Assembly (NCBI RefSeq): GCF_028285565.1
Contig: NZ_JANQOY010000147.1
Coordinates: 1-45,422 of the forward strand
From: Acaryochloris sp. IP29b_bin.148
GTDB taxonomy: Bacteria > Cyanobacteriota > Cyanobacteriia > Thermosynechococcales > Thermosynechococcaceae
Direction: 5' to 3'
Length of the DNA stretch: 45,422 nt
The notes below the pieces were generated by a model. That model had not been told where the DNA came from. It ran no database searches and worked only from the letters and a program-made list of their open reading frames with translations. This document shows, piece by piece, positions 36,225 to 43,699 of the stretch. Numbering within the stretch: position 1 is the stretch's first letter; the number at the start of each line of letters is the position of its first letter. The translations under genes and the position numbers were made by a program.

Positions 36225-36285
36225 GACGTCGAGCCATGCTACCGAATCTACCGACTCACCGTCATGGTATAAAATTCTCGACGTC
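36225..36285 (+). promoter_or_regulatory. Long inverted repeat around a TATAAA box
   Basis: GACGTCGAG (36225-36233) and CTCGACGTC (36277-36285) are perfect 9-base inverted repeats; directly inside them CCATG (36234-36238) pairs with CATGG (36263-36267). The unpaired TATAAAATT (36268-36276) looks like a -10 box and lies about 50 bases before the VanZ gene. It could be an operator or an extended leader hairpin. The rest of 36079-36321 shows no gene. Confidence 0.5.
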
Positions 36286-36321
36286 CACAGTATTTCAGTC
36301 TTCTTCATTATTTGATCAAGC

Positions 36322-37812
36322 ATGAAGCATCAAAGAATGGAATTAGTGATGATAGTAACGTTGTGGCTAGGTTCACTCACCTTGATCGCGACTAGCACAC
36401 TGTCCCCATTTGCCTTTGACTTTCATGCTTTGAACATTCGAGAAGCCACAATATCAGCGATTAGTACGCCAACGAATCCAATCGATATATTGGCAAACCT
36501 GATCCTCTTTTTTCCCTTAGGATTCAGTAGCTATGCACTCACGCTCAGACGTCCTCATCACAACGCCTCTCTATGTCTGACTAGCGTTGGTTTGATGAGT
36601 GTTTTGATATCACTTCTGGTTGAAATTTTGCAACATTTTCTTCCAGCTCGATATCCCACCTTATCAGATATTATTTGCAATGGATTGAGTGGCTTTTTAG
36701 GCGGTTTATTTGCCTGGCAACTCTCATCACCTGCAAATAAAATTTCTGCAATTAATCTCAACAAGAAAGCCTGCATCATTGGATTTGCCGGGTATTTCAC
36801 ATCGGTCTATTTAGGGCTATTTATATTTGCTAGCCAAACTCAAATCAGTAACTGGCAAACCTCTTATCCTTTGACCATTGGCAATATTGCAAGCGGAGAC
36901 AGTCCATGGCTAGGTCAAGCATCTAATATTTTTATGTTCGATTCAGCCCTAGCATCAGAGAGCATTGAGCAGTTACTTGACTTCAAGCTCGATGCAAATA
37001 GTTATGAATCCCTAGCGTTCTATTGTCTATTGGAGGAGGATATCCAGACAGCCAACCATCATTTACCTTCAGAGATAAACTTATGCGCCCCGTCTTCATC
37101 TGTACAAGATAGAGACAATAACCCTTGGTATTTAATCAACAATAATAAGGTTGACTTTATCAGTCGTATAGAAGCCAATTCAGCTTTTACATTGGCACTC
37201 AAAATCAACTCTAGAATCAATCCTAGATTCGGCACTGTTCTAGCAATTGCTGACGATATAGATCGCGCAAACCTTATTTTAGGTATTCAAGGCGAACAAC
37301 TCACGTGTCGAATTCGCTTTCCATTGTCTGGGTTATCAAGCATCACTCCTGAATTAATTTTAAATGACTATACTCAAAATTCCATAGATCAAACTTTCGT
37401 GATTGTCTATGATGGTGTTTCCTTCCAAATTTACAAGGATAAGATCAACAGCAAAAGAGGAACCTCTCTCCTCTCCAGTCTATATTTCTTCCAGCCTCTA
37501 TCTAAGATTTACTCAGAATGGAGGCTAGAGTTATTTAAATTTGACTTATACAAATGGTTATTTATTTTCTTCACTTTTGAACCAGCAGTCTTCTTGTTGG
37601 AGCTACTCAAAAAAACAGGAAACATTCAATCATCCCGAGAAAATACCCAATATGTGATCAGTATCTCAATACTCGCTTTTCTCATTTCTAGCGTATATAC
37701 TAATGGCCTCAATATTTGGTTATTTGATTGTATTGAGGTGCTAGCCATTATCTTATTCTGCTGGGTTGGCACCAAGCTATACTTCGTCACTCTAGAAAAG
37801 TATCAGCTTTAG
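36322..37812 (+). CDS. VanZ-like membrane protein with lectin-like extracytoplasmic domain
   Basis: Residues ~45-150 form a VanZ-type four-helix domain: NLILFFPLGFSSYAL, SVLISLLVEILQHFLPARYP and LSDIICNGLSGFLGGLFAW. Residues ~185-400 are a soluble, beta-rich region (ending in FVIVYDGVSFQIYKD) reminiscent of LamG/concanavalin folds, closed by three C-terminal helices. VanZ proteins are linked to teicoplanin resistance in enterococci and to surface polymers elsewhere; the function here is unknown. The gene is visibly more AT-rich than its neighbours and has no HIP1 site, suggesting a different history. Confidence 0.8.
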   Translation: MKHQRMELVMIVTLWLGSLTLIATSTLSPFAFDFHALNIREATISAISTPTNPIDILANLILFFPLGFSSYALTLRRPHHNASLCLTSVGLMSVLISLLVEILQHFLPARYPTLSDIICNGLSGFLGGLFAWQLSSPANKISAINLNKKACIIGFAGYFTSVYLGLFIFASQTQISNWQTSYPLTIGNIASGDSPWLGQASNIFMFDSALASESIEQLLDFKLDANSYESLAFYCLLEEDIQTANHHLPSEINLCAPSSSVQDRDNNPWYLINNNKVDFISRIEANSAFTLALKINSRINPRFGTVLAIADDIDRANLILGIQGEQLTCRIRFPLSGLSSITPELILNDYTQNSIDQTFVIVYDGVSFQIYKDKINSKRGTSLLSSLYFFQPLSKIYSEWRLELFKFDLYKWLFIFFTFEPAVFLLELLKKTGNIQSSRENTQYVISISILAFLISSVYTNGLNIWLFDCIEVLAIILFCWVGTKLYFVTLEKYQL

Positions 37813-37882
37813 TGATCTACTCTATTTCTTCTTGCCATTTTCACCTAAAAAGTGGCGAGCTAGTGACTCAATCTATAGACCG

Positions 37883-38224
37883 ATGAAAACCTCAGATCAT
37901 CAAAGCTTTTTTTATCAGCAGATTTATCAGTTAGTACGCAAAATTCCTTCTGGAAAAGTTGCCACCTATGGTCAACTTGCGGAGCTACTCGGCAGACCTC
38001 GTCATGCCCGCCAGGTTGGCTATGCTCTGTATCGAGTGGCACCAGATTCTAATATTCCCTGGCAGCGGGTCGTGAATGCTCAGGGCATGATTTCCCATTC
38101 ACCTCAACGTCAGGGAAGCGATGACCTCCAACGCATTTTGCTGGAACAGGAAGGCATCACCTTTAATCACCAAGACAAACTGGATCTGCGTCGCTATCGT
38201 TGGCAGCCAGATCTACTGGAGTGA
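37883..38224 (+). CDS. Alkyltransferase-like (MGMT-fold) DNA-repair protein
   Basis: This 113-residue protein has the DNA-binding half of O6-alkylguanine-DNA methyltransferase: IPSGKVATYGQLAELLGRP, then HARQVGYALYRVAP. In place of the active PCHRV motif it reads PWQRVVN, with Trp60 where the methyl-accepting cysteine should be. That is the mark of ATL proteins, which bind alkylated bases and hand them to nucleotide excision repair. The ATG at 37883 is preferred to the upstream frame start at 37832, which adds an unconserved lead. It overlaps the convergent permease by 12 bases. Confidence 0.9.
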   Translation: MKTSDHQSFFYQQIYQLVRKIPSGKVATYGQLAELLGRPRHARQVGYALYRVAPDSNIPWQRVVNAQGMISHSPQRQGSDDLQRILLEQEGITFNHQDKLDLRRYRWQPDLLE

Positions 38225-39403
38225 ACCTCTGGGGTCCAAAATATCGCGTAGTGTGTCACCCAACAGATTAAAAGACAGTACCGTCAAAATAATCAAAATA
38301 GCGGGGGGCCACACCAGCCAAGGTTGCAAAATTAGAATAGAGGCATTGGTCGATAGAGACAGCAAATTGCCCCAAGAGGGATCGGGTTGTTCAATTCCGA
38401 GGCCTATCAAGCTCAACACTGATTCCGCCACAATAAAACTAGGAATGGCTAGGGTTGCCGAAATAATCACATAGGTGGCTGTTTGGGGAAGGACATGGCG
38501 GGTAATGATATATAGCGGTTTAGCTCCCATTACCTTGGCTGCCTGAATAAACTCTTGTTCCTTAATCGACAAGACCTGACCGCGAATCACTCGAGCTAAC
38601 CCTGCCCAACCCACAAATGAGGTAATTAAAACAATCAACAAAAAGCGCTCGCTACTGGATAGACCGGGCGGCAAAATAGCGGCCAGTGCCACCAATAAAT
38701 ACAGACCAGGGATGGTCATTAAGACTTCCACCAAACGCATCAAAATGCTATCAACCCAACCGCCAAAATAGCCTGAGATACCGCCGACTAGCATACCCAA
38801 AGGTAAAGAAATGGCGACCCCCACTAAACCAATACTGAGGCTAATCCGCCCCCCAAACAGAATCCGGCTAAGTTGGTCACGGGCTTGGTCATCAGTACCT
38901 AAGATATTGAGATAGCCTGGGCCAGTGGTGCCAAACAAGTGGCGGTCAAAGGCGACACCTGGAAATACTGTAACCTGATCGATTTTGGGGTCGGACCAAG
39001 AAAGCTGAGTCGGTAGAGGGAGCTTTAATTGCAAAAATCGATAGTTCCAGCCTTTGACAAACAGGCGAATGGGGGACGGTTGGGTCCGATCCACTTGCAA
39101 ATCTCGGATGCCGGTTTGCCAAGCTTTAGATTCCTTATTTCGCCAGTCGATGGGTTCAAGGGTAGTGGGATAGACATGGGGACCCATCCATTTCCCATCC
39201 GCATTGTTCCAGTAAATCTGAGTGGGCGGCAATAAGGCCCCATTCACTTGCGGTTGACAGGCCCCAGTATTAATAGTTTCTGTGTCACAGGGGGCATAGG
39301 GAGCAACAAAGTCGGCTCCAATCACTAATACGTAGAACGTTATTAGAATGGCGGCTCCAAATCGAGCCAATTTTTTCTGGCGAAGCTGCTGCCACCAATT
39401 CAT
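38213..39403 (-). CDS. Oligopeptide/dipeptide ABC-transporter permease, OppC/DppC type
   Basis: The 396-residue protein has one N-terminal membrane helix, a ~160-residue extracytoplasmic insert and a five-helix BPD_transp core. The coupling line is AKVMGAKPLYIITRHVLPQ, preceded by LGTDDQARDQLSRILFGGR, both typical of OppC/DppC. The long insert, with CDTETINTGACQ near its start, is known from cyanobacterial and Thermus-type versions. No binding protein, second permease or ATPase lies nearby, so partners must be elsewhere. Confidence 0.9.
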   Translation of the reverse strand: MNWWQQLRQKKLARFGAAILITFYVLVIGADFVAPYAPCDTETINTGACQPQVNGALLPPTQIYWNNADGKWMGPHVYPTTLEPIDWRNKESKAWQTGIRDLQVDRTQPSPIRLFVKGWNYRFLQLKLPLPTQLSWSDPKIDQVTVFPGVAFDRHLFGTTGPGYLNILGTDDQARDQLSRILFGGRISLSIGLVGVAISLPLGMLVGGISGYFGGWVDSILMRLVEVLMTIPGLYLLVALAAILPPGLSSSERFLLIVLITSFVGWAGLARVIRGQVLSIKEQEFIQAAKVMGAKPLYIITRHVLPQTATYVIISATLAIPSFIVAESVLSLIGLGIEQPDPSWGNLLSLSTNASILILQPWLVWPPAILIILTVLSFNLLGDTLRDILDPRGSLQ

Positions 39404-39548
39404 GATTTTCCGTCCTTGGTCCTGAAGACTTCCACATTGTAGGTCCTCGCATGATTAACCCACGCCAAGTTCTCACTCGTTCATCAACGTTGAAGACGGA
39501 CGCATCCAACCGTTGGGGGAGGGGGCCTTAAACATAGGAGAGTAAGCT

Positions 39549-39638
39549 ATGGAGTCGCTCAATGTTGATAAAACGTTTCACACCCACGTCCCCCAACTCA
39601 ACGCATCTACTGAGGAACAAGCAAACCTCCTCGCATGA
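39549..39638 (+). other. 29-codon open frame with ribosome site
   Basis: ATG at 39549 follows AGGAGA by 8 bases and the frame runs 29 codons to TGA (39636-39638), encoding a polar peptide (MESLNVDKTFHTHVPQLN and onward) with no membrane segment. It could be a microprotein, a leader peptide, or the residue of a transposase end given the hairpin just after it. The remaining 39404-39548 holds no gene I can support. Confidence 0.25.
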
Positions 39639-39660
39639 AGTTTACTATTTAGCGGTTGGC

Positions 39661-39680
39661 ACCTCCCATGACTGGGAGGT
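39661..39680. repeat. Hairpin resembling an IS200/IS605-type end
   Basis: ACCTCCC-ATGACT-GGGAGGT forms a perfect 7-pair stem with a 6-base loop, flanked by GCGGTTGGC on the left and CGGAGGCCCC on the right. Short imperfect-palindrome ends of this style are typical of IS200/IS605 elements and of the RNA scaffold at TnpB gene ends. No transposase is present, so this would be a scar or a solo end; the identification is from pattern memory only. Confidence 0.3.
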
Positions 39681-39696
39681 CGGAGGCCCCATACAA

Positions 39697-39727
39697 AAAC
39701 TGAGATCTGGGCGCAAGATCTCAGTTT
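39697..39727 (-). terminator. Rho-independent terminator after the heme-sensor gene
   Basis: AAACTGAGATCT (39697-39708) and AGATCTCAGTTT (39716-39727) make a perfect 12-pair stem with a 7-base loop. On the minus strand the stem is followed by TTTTTG, a proper U tract, 24 bases beyond the stop of the DUF3365 gene. It can also act weakly in the plus direction (ATTTA follows). Confidence 0.8.
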
Positions 39728-39751
39728 ATTTACCCAAGCTGAACTTAAGTC

Positions 39752-40672
39752 TTAGGGATTCTCAGGATTCTGCTTCAGCATATTCATAGCCATTTCTAAA
39801 CTGACTTTCAGACGGTTCACCGATGCAGCCAAAACCCCAATTTCATCATTAGGCTTATGTTCGAAATCAGCATCCAATGTCCCAGTACTGACATCCCGAG
39901 ACCACTTCGACATTTTAGTTAAAGGAGAAATAATTGAGAATTTCAAGAACAAGTTGAGAATAATGGCAGCGATGATAAATCCCGCAGCTAAGATGCCGAT
40001 GACTAATAGTTGCAGTCGTCGAGCTTCTGCAAACACTTTGCTAGCAGGAACTTGGATCATTTGGGCACCCACAATTTCATTGAGTTCCCAACCGAACCCA
40101 CCTTCCTTGCCGTAGGTTTTAATCTGACTCGCAGGCGCTCTATCGGGAGTGCTATGACAAACTAAGCAGCTCTCATTCTTAATTTGTAAAGGGCGGGCGA
40201 TATAGAATAGGTTGCCTGCCGGGACCTTGCGGAACCCAAATTGTTCTTGCAAGTCGGGCTGGTCACGAAATCTCTCAACAATTTCAGCTTCAAACTTATC
40301 AGCCCTGTCACCTGGGGCTGTAGGATTCAAGGTCGCCTCTTTGTAAAAGAAATCGCTATATTGCTCCCGACTTTGAAGATTGTTAAAGACTTCATTGGCA
40401 GAATAGGCAGGAACGCTAGTTTTAATAAATTGACCGTCTAGCTCTAACTCTGGAGATAGTTTTTTGATTGTATTTTGAGTAACGTTCCTGCTGGTATATT
40501 CCCGTACAGAAGTCATCGTTTCAATCAGCACTAAGGCTTTATCCTTAACTTCTTGCTCGGCATTTTTTTGTAAAATGTTGGATAAGAGTAAACCATTAAT
40601 GAGAACAATAATTAGAAAAACCGAAAGCAAAATAAGATTTAACTTAACGCCCAACTTGAGATTTTGGAACAT
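39752..40672 (-). CDS. Tll0287-like (DUF3365) heme-sensor protein with HAMP domain, no output domain
   Basis: The 306-residue protein has a membrane helix (~11-31), an extracytoplasmic PAS-like DUF3365 domain with a c-type heme motif CLVCH (Cys169, Cys172, His173), a second helix (~221-245) and a HAMP domain (~246-297), then stops at residue 306. That is the input half of a histidine kinase, chemoreceptor or cyclase, but no such domain follows in any frame before the terminator. The heme would be attached by the Ccs1/CcdA system. It is divergent from a PhnD-like lipoprotein gene. Confidence 0.85.
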   Translation of the reverse strand: MFQNLKLGVKLNLILLSVFLIIVLINGLLLSNILQKNAEQEVKDKALVLIETMTSVREYTSRNVTQNTIKKLSPELELDGQFIKTSVPAYSANEVFNNLQSREQYSDFFYKEATLNPTAPGDRADKFEAEIVERFRDQPDLQEQFGFRKVPAGNLFYIARPLQIKNESCLVCHSTPDRAPASQIKTYGKEGGFGWELNEIVGAQMIQVPASKVFAEARRLQLLVIGILAAGFIIAAIILNLFLKFSIISPLTKMSKWSRDVSTGTLDADFEHKPNDEIGVLAASVNRLKVSLEMAMNMLKQNPENP

Positions 40673-40987
40673 TTTATAATTCCTTAACTATTATGTTAGA
40701 TGAGTCTCGTCCTTAAAAAGAATGAAATGATTCAGGCAAATTTTAAGTACATGGGGAAGTAATCATTTCTTGCTGTCGAATAAATATTGGCATATCTAAT
40801 CTATTTTTCATACCACGGTAGAGATTGAATCTATGCTGAGATATTATTTCATTTTTTCTCTATATTGTGATACTTTGAAACAATTGATATGACTAGGTTC
40901 AAGCTAATTCTAAGCTTAGCTTAGCTATATTGACTACGACAAGCTCAGTCAGACGCATTTTAGATAATTTTTTTTACAATCTTGAAG
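40673..40987. promoter_or_regulatory. AT-rich divergent promoter region
   Basis: These 315 bases separate the two divergent genes and are strongly AT-rich. They contain a short direct repeat AAGCTTAGCTTAGCT (40912-40926, 5-base period) and a TTGACT (40930-40935), but no clean -35/-10 pair that I can defend. No open frame of interest is present. It must hold promoters for both neighbours and would be the place for shared regulation. Confidence 0.45.
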
Positions 40988-41872
40988 ATGTATTCACGTC
41001 GTTTTTTCTTAATTGTCTTATTTCCAGTTTTATGGTTGTTAATCGCCTGTAATCCTACTGAGAATTCAACCTTAAAGAAATTGGTGGTGGGTGTGGTGAG
41101 CTATGGCGAGGGAGCTCGCTCACTAGAACAATATGCTGAGCTGAAAGACCATTTAGGGGCTGAGCTGAAAAGCCTGGTCGAACTCCAACCGGCCCTGAAT
41201 GAGATTCAAGCGATTGATCAAATCGAAAGTCAGAAGTGGGATCTGGTGTTTGCACCGCCTGGTCTCGCAGCTATCGCCATCTCTCAAGCCCAGTATGTAC
41301 CGCTTATACCCCGTACAGGGGGGGATCGCGGTCGCTCCGTTATCGTTGTTCGGGATGATAACCCGTCAACGGCGATCAAGGATCTTGCCAATCAGACGGT
41401 CGCCCTGGGGCAACGAGGGTCAGCCACAGGATATTATTTCCCAGTGTTTAATTTGTACGGCTTAACCCTCACAGAAATTAAGTTTGGTTCAACGCCAAAA
41501 GAGATTTTGCGATGGGTTGATGAAGGTGAAGTCATTGCTGGTGCTTTATCCTTAGCTGAATTTGAACGGTATCGTTCTGAGTTTAAAGACACAACATTTC
41601 GGATTTTGCATCGGGATTCTCATTCTGTCCCTCCCGGTTCCGTTTTAATTGGTCCTAAGGTTAATGCTGATGTACAAGATAAACTGCTGGATGCTCTAGA
41701 ATCGGCTGCGCCAAAGACAAAGCGATCAGTAGGGTATATCTCAAATGCCAATCCCCCTAACTATGAGTACTTAATCAAGGTTGTGAAGCGGGTACAGCCG
41801 ATTGCTGAGCGCATTCGGGAAAAGCCTGCCCCAATATACGAAGCAAAGGAGTCTCCTGCTCCTACACCATAG
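40988..41872 (+). CDS. PhnD-like phosphate/phosphonate-binding lipoprotein
   Basis: This 294-residue type 2 periplasmic binding protein has a lipoprotein signal peptide: MYSRRFFLIVLFPVLWLLIAC with Cys21 in the lipobox LIAC. The fold lines are KWDLVFAPPGLAAIA, LIPRTGGDRGRSVIVVRDD, GQRGSATGYYFPVFNLYG and the hinge GEVIAGALSLAEFERY, as in PhnD of phosphonate or phosphite transport. No ABC permease or ATPase is adjacent. Solo members also act as sensor modules. The start is ATG at 40988 rather than the in-frame TTG at 40982; neither has a strong ribosome site. Confidence 0.88.
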   Translation: MYSRRFFLIVLFPVLWLLIACNPTENSTLKKLVVGVVSYGEGARSLEQYAELKDHLGAELKSLVELQPALNEIQAIDQIESQKWDLVFAPPGLAAIAISQAQYVPLIPRTGGDRGRSVIVVRDDNPSTAIKDLANQTVALGQRGSATGYYFPVFNLYGLTLTEIKFGSTPKEILRWVDEGEVIAGALSLAEFERYRSEFKDTTFRILHRDSHSVPPGSVLIGPKVNADVQDKLLDALESAAPKTKRSVGYISNANPPNYEYLIKVVKRVQPIAERIREKPAPIYEAKESPAPTP

Positions 41873-41920
41873 GCTTGCTCTGGGGTTCGACTATCAGGGG
41901 TTGATTTTGGCCGCAATAGT

Positions 41921-42418
41921 TTAAGGCAATCTAGCTGTTGGACTGGGATCGATGACAGCCACAGACCACGTACCAATGTTTTGCCAAGACTGACTTAAGT
42001 TTTCTTGATCAAACGGTGGAATCAGGCGTGTTAAGACGCGTTCCATCAACGGCATGCCGCCCAGTTGATAGAGAATCTGACCACATTGTTGTGCGATCGC
42101 AAAATTACGTCCCCGCGTATAGGTCAATCGAGGTTCTCCCACCGCACAGGATTCATCTTCCGCCAAGCTCAAGCGTAGCAACTGCATAATGGCTCGGCTC
42201 ACCGTCAAGGAATCAAAAGCAGACAGGCGAATATCTTGAATTAAATTCGGCGTAAAGCCCTGATCATAACGTTGCAAAATTTGCCGAGCTTGCTCTCTTG
42301 CTTTTTTATCTTGCTCGGCCAGGTGCTTCTGTTCCGCTAGGGTCTGTTGATAGTCATCATCCGTGATGACTTCAATCTCGACAGAGACCGCATCTGGATC
42401 ATGGGAAGACTGGGACAT
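41921..42418 (-). CDS. Conserved-looking hypothetical protein
   Basis: This 165-residue protein has an acidic N-terminus with a Gln/Lys/Glu-rich helix (~25-50) and then a globular helical part (LIQDIRLSAFDSLTVSRAIM and RGRNFAIAQQCGQILYQLGG). No signal peptide, membrane segment or known motif is visible. Codon style matches the core genes and it carries a HIP1 site, so it looks native. The function is unknown. The 258-base spacer upstream has one possible hairpin (TTCGCC at 42486-42491 with GGCGAA at 42512-42517). Confidence 0.65.
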   Translation of the reverse strand: MSQSSHDPDAVSVEIEVITDDDYQQTLAEQKHLAEQDKKAREQARQILQRYDQGFTPNLIQDIRLSAFDSLTVSRAIMQLLRLSLAEDESCAVGEPRLTYTRGRNFAIAQQCGQILYQLGGMPLMERVLTRLIPPFDQENLSQSWQNIGTWSVAVIDPSPTARLP

Positions 42419-42676
42419 CGCTCATTCCCGTTACATTCTGTTCCATCATGACATTACCCTAGTGCCCCTGCAAAAGCATGAAGTCTTCGCCTCAGCCAAT
42501 GTTGCACTGGTGGCGAAAAAGAGCCATTGCAGCGCTGGAGATCAAAGATCAGATCAATTTCTGAAGCTTAAATCAACGGGGCATTACAGACTGTGCAGAT
42601 GGTAACAATTCCCGTAGCTGTGGACTAAAATTGAGGCATTATCATCGTCAAACTCTTGATCGGGAGGATACCCTCT

Positions 42677-42853
42677 ATGCCTTTAGTATGGCTATTGTTA
42701 GTTGTGGTCTATGTTGGCGGCGGCTGGCGCTTTTGGGCAGGGTTTAGACAGACGAATTTCACCTCCAATCGCCTCTTTCTGACCCTGCTTTGGCCTGTGA
42801 TGTTAGCGAACAAGTCCTATCGACAGAATTTTGTCAAAGCGCTCAAAGGCTAA
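42677..42853 (+). CDS. Small single-helix membrane protein
   Basis: This 58-residue protein is an N-terminal membrane helix (MPLVWLLLVVVYVGGGWRF) followed by a short amphipathic, basic tail (NKSYRQNFVKALKG). The ATG at 42677 is preceded by GGGAGG at a 10-base distance. Such microproteins are common in cyanobacterial thylakoid or plasma membranes, but I do not recognise this one. The methyltransferase gene follows after 48 bases and may share its transcript. Confidence 0.6.
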   Translation: MPLVWLLLVVVYVGGGWRFWAGFRQTNFTSNRLFLTLLWPVMLANKSYRQNFVKALKG

Positions 42854-42901
42854 TCTCTTTTCCCTTATTCAGATGCCCACCTTATATTCCTGAGTCACCC
42901 T

Positions 42902-43633
42902 ATGGCTAAAAAACAGCAGCAAACGAATTTGTATACCAGTTTGCCCCAGTTAGCCAATCCTGATGATCAATGGCAGGAGCAAATCCAATCGGTGACCCAA
43001 CGGTTTAATCGCGAGTATGAACAGGCGGCCTTTGAGCTGCCGCCAGAGGTGGAAGCCATGCCTGTCTTTCAGGAATGGAATGCGGGGCGTCTGCAAGCCA
43101 GAATTGCCTCTGAATTTTGGCAGTTTCAGAAACCGAAGAAAAAGCAACACTGGCTGGATATTGGCTGTGGGCTTAGCTTTTTGGTTTATCCCTGGTTTGA
43201 GTGGGAAGCCTATTTCTATGGTCAAGAGCTGAGTAAGGTTGCCCAGGAAGCCGTCAATAGCCGAGGACCGCAGTTAAATTCCAAGCTCTTCAGAGGGGTA
43301 GAACGTGGTCCAGCCCATCACCTGAAATATGACGACAACCAGTTTGATGGCGTGGTGGCCACTGGCTTTAGCTGCTATTTCCCCCAGGACTATTGGCAAA
43401 CCGTACTCACAGAAATCAAGCGAGTGCTTAAACCTGGAAGTGTTCTAGTCTTTGATGTGATCGATCCAGAGAGTGAGTTGGCCGATAACTGGTCTATCCT
43501 GGAAACCTACTTAGGGGCAGAAGTCTTTCCTGAGCCTTTGGAGAACTGGAAAAGCTTGATCAAAACGGCAGGGGGTAAGGTAATGAAGGCGGAGAGTCAA
43601 GAGCTGTTTCACCTGTTTAAAGTCAAGTTTTAG
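42902..43633 (+). CDS. Class I SAM-dependent methyltransferase
   Basis: The 243-residue protein has a Rossmann methyltransferase core starting at WLDIGCGLSFLVYPW (motif I), the acidic loop YGQELSKVAQEAV, motif around FDGVVATGFSCYF and the later strand VLKPGSVLVFDVIDPESEL. The first ~80 residues are a helical lead. The pattern belongs to the broad Methyltransf_11-type group; the substrate cannot be read. It lies between a membrane microprotein and purD on the same strand. Confidence 0.85.
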   Translation: MAKKQQQTNLYTSLPQLANPDDQWQEQIQSVTQRFNREYEQAAFELPPEVEAMPVFQEWNAGRLQARIASEFWQFQKPKKKQHWLDIGCGLSFLVYPWFEWEAYFYGQELSKVAQEAVNSRGPQLNSKLFRGVERGPAHHLKYDDNQFDGVVATGFSCYFPQDYWQTVLTEIKRVLKPGSVLVFDVIDPESELADNWSILETYLGAEVFPEPLENWKSLIKTAGGKVMKAESQELFHLFKVKF

Positions 43634-43699
43634 ACAGTTGCCCCATACCGCTGGCGTCACCCAGACGATAGGATGTTCTCTGTTGAGTGGAAGGTGGCC

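Noticed and set aside
39697..39727. Perfect 12-base inverted repeat considered as a transposon end
   Set aside because: The U tract on the minus strand and the place just after a stop codon make it an ordinary terminator.
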